Positions 13,631 through 24,480 are shown, counted from the first letter of the stretch. The stretch is 64,000 nucleotides of DNA from Merluccius polli (GCA_030340625.1 JAOPHQ010005757.1:35381-99380), one strand, 5' to 3'. The notes: generated by a model not told the origin, from the letters alone. Program-made: numbers and translations.

Positions 13631-14050
13631 GGTGACAGTACTGCAAAATGCAGTGTCTGACAGCATCACAGGGTATGCTGCCCAGTCTTGGGATTATCTA
13701 ACCCAAAAGGCACATCAGCGCTGGGCGCCCGCTGCCTTGGCACACCAAAGAGAGAGTCCTAATCCCAACCCTCTCTCATGGAGCGTCCTCCAGCTCAACA
13801 TAGCAGGGGGGGGGGGAGGGATCAGGCCAAGATAGGCTAGCTAACTCTGGCTATTCGTACCCATGCGGACCCATGGGATGATGCAGACACGGATACCACT
13901 TGGGGGTCATCGTATCCTTCAGGCGCAGAGCATTAGCACGCGGCGGTTTCTCCCCCGGTGTAAGTCCAACCACGCCGGCTCGACAGATGTGGCCGACCCT
14001 CCTACAGCGTGGGGACGGTGGGCTGAGTCAGGGTGGCGCCGAGCGGCGAG

Positions 14051-15205
14051 TCACTTCTTGTTGAGGCTGACCGTCTCCACGCCGTGCTCGCCGGGGTACA
14101 GCCGGTGGCAGCCCAGCAGGATGGAGAAGGCCTTGCGGAAGTCGGCGTTGAAGGCGTAGATGATGGGGTTGAGCGAGGAGTTGGCCCAGCCGAACCACAC
14201 GAACACGTCGAAGGTGGTGGGGCTGATGCAGGGGAACGCCCCCTCGCCGCCTCCCCCGCCGCCGGCCTCGCCGCCGCCCTCGGCCTGCTCGCAGAAGGGC
14301 ACCATGCAGTTGAGTATGAAGAAGGGGAGCCAGCAGCACACGAACACCCCCATGATCACGGACAGCGTCTTCAGCACCTTGGTCTCCCGCTTGAAGGTCG
14401 TCCTGAAGGAGCTCTCGGACTCGGCGATGCTGGCACCCTCCACCATGCTGCCGTGTCGGTTCTTGGCACTCTCGGCCGCGCGCTCCAGGGCGGAGATCCT
14501 CCTGATCTGCCGGTGCGCGATGCGGTATATCTGGGTGTAGGTGGCCACCATGATGGCCACGGGGATGTAGAAGCTGATGAGGGAGGTGGAGATGGCGTAC
14601 GTCCTGTTTAGGCTGGAGTCGCAGTTCTCCGGGCTGCGGTAGTCCTCCGCCGCGGTGGCGTTGGACGCCACGGAGGCCGAGGGACCTCTGAAAGAAAGCG
14701 GGGGTTTGGCGTGGGCCTTGTGCCAGTTGAGCTGCACGGGAATGAAGGAGATGAGGACAGAGAGCGTCCACGCCACGCTGATCATCACGAAGGCCACGCG
14801 CGGCGTCATCTTGCGCTCGTAGCGGAAGGGGCTGGAGATGGCCCAGTAGCGGTCCACGCTGATGACGCACAGGTTCAGGATGGACGCCGTGGAGCACATG
14901 ATGTCGAACGCCACCCAGGTGTCGCAGAAGGCGCCGAAGGGCCAGAAGCCGGCGATCTCTGTCACCGCCTTCCACGGCATCACCAGGATGGCCACCAGCA
15001 GGTCGGACACGGCCAGCGAGATCACGAAAAAGTTGGTGACCTTGGAGCGCAGGTGGGGGAACTTAGTGACGGCGGCGCAGACGAGCGTGTTGCCCAGCAG
15101 CGTGGTGAGGATGAGCAGCGAGAGGAAGCAGCCGGTCAGCACCCGGCTCGACGGCGCCTCCTCCAGGAAGCCGTCGTCCGCGGTGGTGTTGTTCATCACA
15201 TCCAT
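14051..15205 (-). CDS. drd1: D1-class dopamine receptor (GPCR), short C-tail
   Basis: This 384-aa class A GPCR has an intronless coding region, as is usual for D1-like receptors. It couples dopamine to Gs and cAMP at the plasma membrane. Visible hallmarks are LGNTLVCAAV in TM1, the amine-binding Asp in FDIMCSTAS (D101), DRY at 118-120, TM5 serines (S206, S208, S211, with Thr at 207 where mammals have Ser), KRETKVLKTLSVIMGVF before TM6, CWLPFF at 291-296 and NPIIY at 346-350. TM2 (SKVTNFFVISLAVSDLLVA) and the end of loop 3 (ESSF..FKRETK) favour the D1A over the D5 type. Two features are odd. The extracellular loop 3 holds a glycine run (about 312-320). The tail stops at ETVSLNKK, about 18 residues after LLGC, where the mammalian D1 tail continues for about 80-100 residues; the second palmitoylation-type Cys is Tyr370. 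The teleost paralogue (a or b) is not settled. Confidence 0.93.
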   Translation of the reverse strand: MDVMNNTTADDGFLEEAPSSRVLTGCFLSLLILTTLLGNTLVCAAVTKFPHLRSKVTNFFVISLAVSDLLVAILVMPWKAVTEIAGFWPFGAFCDTWVAFDIMCSTASILNLCVISVDRYWAISSPFRYERKMTPRVAFVMISVAWTLSVLISFIPVQLNWHKAHAKPPLSFRGPSASVASNATAAEDYRSPENCDSSLNRTYAISTSLISFYIPVAIMVATYTQIYRIAHRQIRRISALERAAESAKNRHGSMVEGASIAESESSFRTTFKRETKVLKTLSVIMGVFVCCWLPFFILNCMVPFCEQAEGGGEAGGGGGGEGAFPCISPTTFDVFVWFGWANSSLNPIIYAFNADFRKAFSILLGCHRLYPGEHGVETVSLNKK

Positions 15206-16600
15206 CCCCTGAACATGCGGTCGCTTCCGGTCAGGGTGTTGTGGTGAACAACAGCATGTTGGGGGTGGGGGGGGGGGGGGGGGAATTAGATAACAGTCAA
15301 TCTCTGAGGGCGTTCAGCTCCATCCACGCGTGCCACTCTCATGATGTATGTCGCCCTATCCTCATATTTATGGACGAGGAAGTGTCAGATCCCCCCTTTT
15401 CGGGACATTTTCTTGTGATCTCTGTTTGTGTGATGGGATGTCCTCTGCCAGGGTGAGGATCTCTGTGGTACTTATGGATGTCAGAGTGATCCTGCACCCA
15501 CTTCATGGGATGCCAAATATCCTTTATCTCAGCAAGTCGTTGTCCTCTTGCCGATTTCATCAGCAGCTCTAAGGGGGAATGGAGAAGGAAGAGTGGTTTT
15601 ACCTCCACCTCAACTTTCATTTTATTTTATTTTTTTTTTGTCATTGTAGCCTCGTCATTTGTATTGTCTACTCTTAATTCATTGTTTGGAGAATAACAGC
15701 AGCCTGTTCCCCTTGTTACACGTGTAGGCTATGTATTCATGTCATAAATAAAACTCACATGGTGGTGTGCAGTGTTGCCTGATAATGACATGATCAGAGC
15801 TGGCTTTATGTGGTCGTGATGAAGTGAATTCGTGCAGTTTTCCTATTCAACGGAACAGAAAAATAAAAGAAACAAGAGACATGGCGCGACCAGCCCCGGA
15901 GAGAGAGGGTAAAAACTTAATCGTAATGGGTTACCGTAGGCTTTACTCACGCTGGACGTGCAGGAGGAAACCATCAGCATCCGCCGGAGCTCCGCGGGGA
16001 GACGGGTACCCAACTTAGAGACCAATAAAAAGCAGATCCGCATCCCGCATCCAGCGCGCGGCGTCCCAAAGCCAATAACCATCCGACCCATCATCCGGTG
16101 CGTGTGCGCGTGTGTGTGCGTGTTGGTCTGTGTGTTTGTTGGTCTGTGTGTGTGTGTGTGTCGTCGGTCGCCTCCGTGCTGTCGACCGAGCCCGTATGGC
16201 GCCAAGCAAAATCCCGTCCCATCCCATCAACAGTTGCTGTGACGCGTCCTCCTCCTCCTCCTCCTCCTCCTCCCCCCGGATCCGCTGAATCACCGCGTCC
16301 AGCTGCCGTTCAGGTGCGAGTGAATGGAGAGACTGATGCCATGTGATGGAGCCCGCGCTCACGTACACACTCACAGACACCATCACCACCACCCACCAAC
16401 AACACCACCACCACCACCACCACACCACCACCACCACACCACCCACCACCACCACCCAACACCACCACCCACCATGATAAGCGGTGCTTATGGCCCCTCC
16501 GCTCCGCTCCCACTCCCTCTCCCTCTCTCTTGTTGTTCTTCACTAATATCATTTTCAGCAAACAATACAGCATTTCTTTTGAGTTGTTTTGTTGAATTGT
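15206..16600. other. Receptor upstream region with simple repeats
   Basis: This is the 5' side of the minus-strand receptor gene and probably contains its promoter and a noncoding 5' exon, though no exon boundary is certain. It includes a poly-G run at 15267-15283, a GT tract at 16100-16165, (CCT)n at 16250-16275 and a CAC-rich tract at 16380-16465. No coding gene is seen. Confidence 0.4.
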
Positions 16601-16619
16601 GCTGAAAACAGCCCCAGAG

Positions 16620-16788
16620 GGGGGGGGGGGGGGGGGGGATTAACATAATGGGAGATGGGGGGGGGGGGGGCCTAAACCCAACACCTTAAGTCACATACTA
16701 TAGGAAACACGACAATGAGTGTTTCTGATCACATGCACAACTGATTTATGTTTTCCTGGAGGAAGTCCAGGTGATGTATAAATATACA

Positions 16789-16859
<71 letters not shown>

Positions 16860-17370
16860 TGTGTTCAGAATTGGTGTTGTGTGCCGAGGCTGAAACTCTG
16901 AGTGCTGTGTGATGTCAGGACATCAAAGACAGTGGCCTGCCTTGGACGGGGGTCAGGGGTCGTGGATTAAGGGCGTTGATGGTACAGTGCAGGATAGGCC
17001 TATACTTCAGAGACTCATATCTCTACGTCACTCTCTCTTTATATGTCTCTCTTTCTATGTCTCTCCATCTCTCTCTCTCGCTCTCAAATGTGCATGCCAC
17101 TGCTCTATCTTTCCAACTATCTCTGTCTGTCTCTCTCTGCGACTCACTTTCTCTTTCTGTTTCCATCACCCTCTCTCCATCACCCCCCCCCCCCCCCCCC
17201 CCCCCCCCTCTCTCCTTCTCTCTCTGCGACTCACTAGCCAGTTTCCGTTTCCCCCTCCTTCTCTCCATCACCCCCCTCTCTCCTTCTCTCTCTGCGTCTC
17301 ACTTCCCTGTTTCCGTTTCCCCCTCCTTCTCTCCATCACCCCCCTCTCTCCTTCTCTCTCTGCGACTCAT
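16620..17370. repeat. Poly-G, (TA)n and CT minisatellite cluster
   Basis: Poly-G runs lie at about 16621-16638 and 16659-16670, and a (TA)n tract covers 16795-16855. A C/T-rich block at 17040-17370 ends in about three copies of a ~66-68 bp unit containing 'TCTCTGCG(A/T)CTCACT' and 'GTTTCCGTTTCCCCCTCC'. Open frames here are low-complexity shadows. Confidence 0.85.
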
Positions 17371-17379
17371 TTTCAAATT

Positions 17380-18256
17380 TCCCAAAGGCTCTTGAGTTGT
17401 GGAATTTGATTACATGAAAAGGGCTTTATTGGCATGGGAAAACATACATGTACATTTTCAAAGCACATGCATAGTTATAAAAAGATGCAAACTTTGATTT
17501 TTTTCAACAACAATAACAATGTAAAAAGGGATGAAATAACATGGCTACACAAGTTCAACAAGTTGTAATTAAGGTAATCAATTTAAAAGATGCATGATGT
17601 AAATTGAGTTATTAGTTAGTTATTAAAGTAATATAAAAAGCAGTATGCAGAGTAACAAAATCTCATGGAAGGATTATAGCATTAGGCTGTTGACAGTCTT
17701 TGTGTGTGTGTGTGTATGTGTGTCTTTTCTCTCCTTTATTTAAATGTTTCATAATGACAGAAAAAATTAATGTGTGTATTCAGTTCAACTTTAATGTTCT
17801 AGTCTATTGTCTTCATGAGCCATTCAGCAAGACGGGTATACAGTATATCTGAGTACAGGAGGCCCGACTCTGGCGTCAAACACGCGGGGGTGATGAGGCG
17901 TGACAGGGTGAGGATTTAAAAGCACGAAAGACAAACTGGATCTGTGTTCATCTTTCATATAAAATCTGTCGTCCGATGCTCTTGGAAATACTAGCGTTAT
18001 GGCTTTAAATTCTTTAAAATCCTCTGTGGTACTAGTCCAGTCCTTTTTAAAAGAAGAGCAGTTGAGTGCTTTTTGTCTGATGCAGAGTGGCAGATACCCA
18101 GTCAGCCGCAAAACACAAAAGTGCAATGAGTAAAATTGCTGAAAGCAAAATGAGCTGTTTTTAAAAATCAAAATATAAGTGAATCTGAGCTTTTTCTTCA
18201 CTGTGTGTGTGTGTGTGTGCATCCATGCATGTAGACAGTGTGTGTCTGTGTGTGTG

Positions 18257-18290
<34 letters not shown>

Positions 18291-19509
18291 ATTGCAGTGG
18301 TTGTATCCCAGCAAGCAGTAGGCATCATTTAGACGGCTGAGCTAGATGAAGCCCTGAATTAGACGGGCTATGCTGGAACCCACCTTTAGACAGATTGTCC
18401 TAATGTGTCAAAGTAACTTTTGGCAATTTTAACATGAGTTTTATGTGTGAGAGTTTATTATGCATTGCAAGTCGAACGTAAATTCAAGGTTTTAGAATGA
18501 TTTCAGTGCAATTGTCTACCCATAACCACAAATTCGCCCTGACTTAAACCGGCTACTCATACGCTGATATTTCATTTAATTCATTATTTGTTTTACGTAC
18601 AATTTCTGTCTTTCCGATTTCTATGTAGTCACCAGTCATTTAAAAGGCAGCTAGACATAACCTTGATTTGGTTGGGCTATATTTGCCCACATTTAGACAT
18701 AATAATGGTTTTAACATCTCACCATAGGCATACGTCTTGAACAATTACACTGTTTTGTTGCATTATTGACATCGTCTATAGACAATATTCCCCTCTAAAT
18801 TAGACCATATGTGCAGCCATCGTTCTGACATCTAGATGTCAGGGCGATGTTTTTACAAAATATAGGTAAAAAAATAAATCAATATGTTTTTTCGCTGCCC
18901 ATCTGATACAGCCATTGCATCCCGTTAAGGCATATGTGTCCAATAATTATAGTTTATTTAACTGTTGACGTGGTCTAGACATAGCCGGCATACATCCCGT
19001 CAAGTCGCATACATGTCCAATAATTAGATTATTTAATTGTTGATGTCAGCATGTTTTAACCTGTGTTGAAATTCAACTTAAATGACCACCATTAGATATA
19101 TATCATGTAGCCTGCACTTCCTCACCTTTCTAATTGAATACACAGGACTTCAGTAGTTTATTGTTCAGTGTTGTCTGCACATGGCCAGCTAAGTTGTAAA
19201 TGTATTTAAATGTGTTCACGACGTTACAGTAGCCATCTATGTTGTAGTTTGGATGCTGTGAATTAGACCAGCTATTAGACTTCATTGTATGTTGTTCTTC
19301 CATCTCCCATCACAGTGACGTCTAGGCTGTTTTGCAAATCTCAGCCACTAGATGTCGTTGTAGGTGTAGATTTCGGCAATCGGAATACAGTAGAAGTCCA
19401 CTTCCTTTTGCATCTGTTGAAGTATGTATGTTGTATTTTTAGAGTATGTTGATTTCATCTCATCTTTTAATTTTTTTAAATAGTATTATTTATTATGGTG
19501 CACATATTT
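17380..19509. other. Intergenic, no gene seen; weak degenerate repeats
   Basis: No supportable gene is present. GT tracts lie at 17700-17720 and 18200-18290. Between 18690 and 19050 the words 'CATACGT..TG..CAATTA', 'TTGACATCGTCTATAGAC' and 'CATACATCCCGTCAAGTCGCATAC' recur in altered form, suggesting a worn tandem or dispersed repeat with a unit of roughly 70-95 bp. Confidence 0.35.
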
Positions 19510-20293
19510 AAGAAATCCTCCCCAACCCTCTCTCCCACCCATATGACTTGAGACTTTCAGCTCTGTCTCTTTCTGTTTTAATGAAGTGCATTGAAGCGAT
19601 CAGAGTGAGCAAGCTGAGGTAAGATGTGGTCTCATCTTCTCATTTAGTTTGCCGTTTTGTGAATGTCATTGTTTGAAATGAGTATTATCTAAATGTATGG
19701 ATCACATTAAGGTTTATAGTTTTAATATTGGCAGTTTCTGTAGTTGGCTTCCCTGCTGGTAGCTGATCTCAGTTCATTCCGATGTTATGTTGGGTTTGTA
19801 CTCTGACTATGTGTGGCTTGACTTGATCCACATTCAGTTATCAGCCATCACAGAGCAGGTATAATCATAGTTGGTTTCTACCAATAATAGACTGCTTCTG
19901 TTATGTCCAAGCGGTCCGGCCACAGAGCAGGTATCTAACAGCACCTGTGGGTCCGGCTGAGTTTGCATAGTCTTGGAAAACAATACAGCCATCCTAGCAG
20001 GGTCGTGGTGTAGTTAATGTACTAGGTGGGCCTCTAGAAGGAGTTTGTCCACGTAACCATGAAATGTTTTCTGTGAAGAATGCATGGCACCATGTAATGG
20101 TGAAGGGCTGTATCCCAGGGGGCTCCAGGCGTAAGAAGCCATCAGTGCCTCTGTCAGTGGTGTGTCTATGCAAACTGCTAATTTATTAGCTCACGTCTGA
20201 CCTCAACTTGCTCACTATGATCGCTTCAATGCACTTAATTAAAACAGAAAAAACAGAGCTTGGTTGGGGAGAGAGGGTTGGGGAGGGTTTCTT
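19510..20293. mobile_element. Inverted-repeat (fold-back/MITE-like) element
   Basis: The left arm (about 19510-19625) and the right arm (about 20192-20293) are inverted copies. Both hold AAACCCTCCCCAACCCTCTC-like ends, 'TTTCTGTTTTAAT.AAGTGC' and ATTGAAGCGATCA.AGTGAGC. The arms are about 100-115 bp with scattered mismatches, and the spacer is about 570 bp without an open frame. No clear target duplication is visible. Confidence 0.7.
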
Positions 20294-20399
20294 GGACTGG
20301 TGTGATTGTCTGTCTTTTTCAACTGATACCTTGTCCTGGCATGTTTAAACAAACACTGGAGCCCTATCCCTCCCTCTCCCTCCTCTCATTTTTTCGCCT

Positions 20400-20840
20400 G
20401 TGCTAGCATGCATAATATGAAACAATCAAACATTAAAAAAATATTGTCTCGTTTTTTAAATAGCATTATTTTTTTCATTATTCCAAAATAATATAAAACA
20501 ACGAAAACCAAGCATTTTTCCATAATTTTGTTCTGACATCCAGGATGAACAAAATTATATTACTACCCTATTTCTCAGTTTGTGCATGTACCAGCATGCA
20601 TGATATGGAATAGTCAAACTAAAGAATAATGGCTTGTTATATCATTATTGTAATAGCATTATTTCATTTTTCCAAAATAATATAAAACAATGAAAACCAA
20701 GCATTTTTCCATATCTGGTTCTGACATCCAAAATGGACAAAATTATATAACAACCAATTTCTCAGTCTTTCTCATGTACAAGCATGCATAATATGGAATA
20801 ATCAAACAACCGATGAATGGCTCATTATATCATTATTGTT
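20400..20840. repeat. Tandem array, unit about 188 bp
   Basis: Two full and one partial copies of an AT-rich unit lie head to tail. Each unit starts near 'AGCATGCATAATATGGAATA' and holds 'CCAAAATAATATAAAACAA', 'GAAAACCAAGCATTTTTCCA' and 'TTCTGACATCCA'. Starts are near 20406, 20593 and 20782. Confidence 0.8.
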
Positions 20841-21060
20841 ATGAATGGGGTGGACCATTCATACACACATGCATGTGTGTATGGATGGACTGGACCATAT
20901 TATTTCTTAACCTCAATTTGACGTACTAATGTGAACGCTGAACTACACGTTTTGGTCCAATCGGCTTTCCATACGTCACCCACTTGGAACATGTTCCCAT
21001 GTCTTCATTTGATCCGGGAGCTTGTATGGTCCTCCTTGGACATTTTGCTGGAAGATGCCG

Positions 21061-21066
<6 letters not shown>

Positions 21067-21105
<39 letters not shown>

Positions 21106-21131
21106 TTGATGGTGATGGTGATGGTGATGAT
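21067..21131 (+). repeat. (GAT)n trinucleotide microsatellite
   Basis: GAT repeats change into GGTGAT units, giving poly-Asp in one frame. The repeat sits at the downstream end of the decayed retroelement below and is not evidence for an acidic protein. Confidence 0.9.
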
Positions 21132-21139
21132 CAGGAGCT

Positions 21140-21905
21140 GGATAATCGTGCCATATCCTTCCACAAAATCGTCTGTGGCTGGGCTGAATTTCATTTGCAA
21201 TGCAGACATAGACCCAGTCCTCAACCTGGGATAATGGTCCCGAGTGGCTCGGCTGGCATTGGATTGGCTGCCCGCACTTGTTCGTACAAACACTGATGGA
21301 CAGATATGAGGCCCTTCATATATGCAGCTATCTCATCTTTTAGCTGCTCCCTCAATCTGGGGTCTTACATACGGGAATAGGCATGGGTCTCCCTGTTAGC
21401 AGTTCATAGCATTTCAAATGGGTTTTTATATTTATTGAGCAGTGCATGCTCATTAAGACTAAGGGGAGGGCTGTTACCCATGTTAGTTTGGTCTCTTGAC
21501 ATGCTTTGGTTAATTTAGATTGTCCGTTAGCCCTTTCCACTGGCATTTATGGCATTATGGCATTATGTTATTAGCAAAATAGCTTGTGAACTCAGTTTTC
21601 TGGGATACCGAATCTGGGGATGACTTCTCTAACCATGTGTTTGGCTATGTCTATCGCAGTGGTTGCAGGGGAATGCTTCTACCCATCTAGTGAATCTGTC
21701 GGTGAGTGCTGCTAAGCAATATCTTTTCCCTTCCTCTCCAATTCCCGTCATGTCTATAAAATCGATGTAGACATGCTGAACCTGTTGGTTGGGGAATGTG
21801 GCCTATGGCTGGTCTGAACGTCTTGTTCTGGCTGTGTAGTTGACACGTCGAGCAATCAGCTATGTAGTTTTCTATGGTGGCTTTGTAGATATGGAGAGAA
21901 CTCAA
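21140..21905 (-). pseudogene. Decayed retroviral-type integrase (pol) fragment
   Basis: Read on the minus strand in pieces, this resembles the integrase part of a vertebrate endogenous-retrovirus or related LTR-element polyprotein. The order is a zinc-binding stretch with CSTCQ (about 21840), a stretch of catalytic core around 21640-21780, a later core segment near 21352-21546 with YELLTGRPMP, and a C-terminal piece near 21200-21330. The pieces lie in different frames with stops and indels, and no LTRs or gag/env are seen nearby, so it is an inactive fossil. Assignment to a precise family is not possible from this. Confidence 0.65.
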
Positions 21906-22036
21906 TGTTTTCCAATGTTTCTCTATATCTCCCCCCCCCCACCCATTTTAATTGATGTAAGAAAATACAAAAAACAATTTGTAAAAATACAAATACAATG
22001 TAAATGAACAACGTACTTACAAATACTTAGAAACGT

Positions 22037-22293
22037 TTTATTTCAATGTTGTCATTCACATGGATGACATCCAGTTCATTTTTAAATATCTTCTAAAAAA
22101 TAAATAAATATATATAAATAAAAATAAATATAGATAAAAAAAATAAATAAATTCACTGGCATTCATTTTAAATGATGCCATGTAAAAAAATATATATATA
22201 TAACTTTAGTATAACAATTGACTGAAGACTTAAATACAAAAAATGTTGCTTGTACGCAGCCCAATGTCGCAACAGTGCCAGTAAACTGTCATC
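22037..22293 (-). promoter_or_regulatory. AU-rich 3' UTR with poly(A) signal of the putative cytokine
   Basis: Directly after the TAA on the minus strand come about nine AUUUA pentamers, several overlapping as UAUUUAUUUA, within about 210 bases (22080-22240). An AATAAA signal follows at 22037-22042. Such AU-rich elements are known to destabilise cytokine and proto-oncogene mRNAs. Because the genome here is AT-rich, chance cannot be excluded, but position and orientation fit the gene. Confidence 0.6.
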
Positions 22294-23197
22294 TTAATAA
22301 ATTGTTGTGTTGTTCAATCTGGAAGACAAAGCACCCTCAAGCAGTGGCTTGCATCCAAGTTCATTGAGTTTCCTGAGGACAAAGATGATTGGCCCCATTG
22401 GATTTTTGTTACGGCGATTTGTGTGCCTCATTGGACAGGTAGCATTCTGTACAAGAAACAAAATATGATGGGTAAGTTAGTATGCAGGCAAAATAAATAG
22501 TTGCATTTTTTTCGTTGAGCTTCGGAAAGCTTGTAACAGTCACAGAAGGAGACATTGAAGGTTTGAAGGGACTCACCGTTTGTTGTACCAAAAGTCCCTG
22601 AATGATTGACTTTGCGATCTTGAGCTCTTGGCTTCTGGACTGTATCAGGTACAAAGTCTCCTTCAGTGACGCCACAAAGACACCCTGACAGTCACACTGT
22701 GTATAATGAATGAGTGAATAAAAATAAATGAGTAAAAGTAATGGTAAAAAGTAAAGTAATGGTAAAAATGGTTGCAATAAATTAAGACTGGTTACTTACT
22801 GCATTTTCGTAATTTGATGGCACACTCATATTTCGGGGCTGGAAGAAAATAAAGTTACATAAACATTTAAATAATCTCAAATTGTAAATATACTGACTGA
22901 AAAGGCAAGCGGTGAGAACAAGCATAACATCTCATTGGTGTCAACAAGCCAGATATGGCAGTCCAGAGAATAGCTTCAGAAAACCTTCAGAACAGTACTA
23001 TTCACCATTATGTCAGGATATGTGTGAGTGATGGTCCATAGGAAGTCAACTGTAGATAGGAATCAAAGTATACTTACAAAGACAGAATTTTGTTTTGTGA
23101 GTGTTGACAACTGATTGATGAGCTCGTCTCTCACGCTGCAGTCCACCCCCCTGAAGCTCTGCAACAGGACAACCGTGACAAGCATGTACTGGATCAT
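22294..23197 (-). CDS. Putative secreted four-helix cytokine (IL-3/IL-5/GM-CSF/IL-4-13 type), four exons
   Basis: Assembled by eye from splice signals, the exons are 23078-23197, 22800-22838, 22577-22684 and 22294-22446. Donors are GTAAGT, GTAAGT and GTGAGT; acceptors are CTTCCAG, CTGTCAG and TTGTACAG. All three introns are phase 0, and the 139-aa frame is open to TAA. Exon 1 encodes MIQYMLVTVVLLQSFRGV, a likely signal peptide, then helix A (CSVRDELINQLSTLTKQN). Exon 2 is tiny (13 codons). Exon 3 is amphipathic (VASLKETLYLIQSRSQELKI). Exon 4 holds NATCPM and a last helix PIIFVLRKLNELGC. Cysteines are at 20, 93 and 121; N-glycosylation motifs are at 43, 90 and 134/135. The exon-size pattern with a very short second exon, uniform phase 0 and ~140 aa length is that of IL-3, IL-4, IL-5, IL-13 and GM-CSF genes. 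IL-2-type cytokines are the main alternative. I cannot name an orthologue. Confidence 0.72.
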
Positions 23198-24480
23198 ACT
23201 GATGCGTACTTCCTTTCTTTATTTGTGTCTCGGATAATTTCGCTGCAGTCTTGAGCGTATTCAGTGGTGGAAGCTACAATCTGCACTATTTGTATGCATG
23301 AGAGGAGGAAGTGACTGATGTCATTTTGAGGGGGATTCGCAAACATAGAATATATGGTCCGCCTTTGACGTTCTGTCAGATGACTAAACATGATTAGAAG
23401 TTCAAATATGTAGATTCAGTATCATACGTGTATCTACAGTATATACTTCTGTAGCAGGACACAGATGTATTGTGTTCCTGTCTGTTCTAAGTGGGCTTGT
23501 ATTGTTTTGCTTGTTAAATTACTCTGCAATTACAAGCCAATCAACGTATGCAGGCAGTCTATAAAGGCAAGTAGTTGTCCAATACGGGGTTGTTTCATTT
23601 AGTTGCTCCTGAGCAGGGGTGGAATTTTGATTCCGAAGGTGGAAGAGACATTTTTTTGTCCTCTTATGTCGTCCGTCTTTTGTCATTTCTGGAGTGCTGG
23701 TTGCTGGCTGGCTGTTTGAACGGCGGCAGAGACGAGGGGAGTTGGAAGCAGGGGACTGGGAGCTTGAGCGGGCACTGTTTCCACGTGGTCCTAGTGCTTG
23801 CAGTTTCTCCTGGTTAATTCATATATGGGGGGGGTCCAAAACTGCCTTCTGAAAAAGTGGGGGGGGTAGTTTATTTTGTTTATCTTTAATTTAGTGCTTG
23901 GCCTTCTGACACAAGTTCATATTGCTCGGAGGAGTGGTCCTTTAGTTTGTTTAGTTTTCTTGTTTTTCTTTGGTTCCCTTCTTACACCACTATGCAATAT
24001 GGTGTTTGGTTTGTTTGTTTGAGTGGAGACCCACTAACTGTATCCCTTGTCCCTTTACCGGAAGCTGAGGGCCTAAGGTGGTGGGGCTGGTGTCTTCTGG
24101 CGGTGGTGTCTTCCTCCCGTGTGCTGTGTCCACCACCCCTGTCCACACCTGGTCCTAAACCTTCACGTTGCAGTGTGTGGATTGTTTTGGAGATAACTCG
24201 TTGCCCACTTCTCCACTAGTAAGCCTCAGCTTCTCCACTAGTAAGCCTCAGCTCTGAACACTTCCCCTGCCCCTCTCTAGTGATGCCGCGGTGAGGACCT
24301 TTTCACAGGTTAATTTACTTGTGACAACAACATTTTACAGAAAATGACGCTCAATATCTGTGGAGCGCTTACTGCGATCTTTAACAATAGACCTAGATCT
24401 TGAACAAAACGAAAGCTTAGAAAGTTGGTTCATTATTATGTTTTAAAGAAAAACAACAATAAAACAGATGATTGCTTGGC
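23198..24480. other. Upstream of putative cytokine; intergenic, no other gene seen
   Basis: On the minus strand, 23198-23420 would be the promoter. It contains a TATA-like CATATATTC near 23349-23357 and a near-consensus kappa-B-like word around 23328-23338 (GGGGGATTCGC read on +). From 23420 to 24480 I see no supportable gene; two 22-bp direct repeats (CTTCTCCACTAGTAAGCCTCAG) lie at about 24208-24251. Confidence 0.35.

Noticed and set aside
14028..14975. Long minus-strand open frame (315 codons) overlapping the dopamine receptor
   Set aside because: It is an alternative frame of the GC-rich receptor gene, full of Arg/His/Gly/Pro. The 384-aa frame carries every GPCR motif.
14051..15205. Calling the receptor drd5 (D1B)
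   Set aside because: The 4p16 neighbours would allow it, but SKVTNFFVISLAVSDLLVA and ESSF..FKRETK match D1A rather than D5 (where the sequence has NVFI/NIFI and a KKETK context).
20931..21296. Plus-strand frame with poly-Asp
   Set aside because: The Asp run is a GAT microsatellite and the flanks are the antisense of a decayed integrase fragment.
21140..21905. A functional endogenous retrovirus
   Set aside because: Frames are broken, LTRs, gag and env are missing and core pieces are out of order with stops; only a fossil fragment is supported.
22409..22777. Single 122-codon minus frame over the cytokine locus
   Set aside because: It reads through two introns and a splice acceptor. The spliced four-exon model explains the signals better and keeps one consistent frame.
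22294..23197. Naming the cytokine as IL-2, IL-21 or IL-4/13
   Set aside because: IL-2-type genes have a longer second exon (about 20 codons in mammals) and IL-21 has another exon layout. The residue pattern is too diverged to name any orthologue by eye, so the symbol is left empty.
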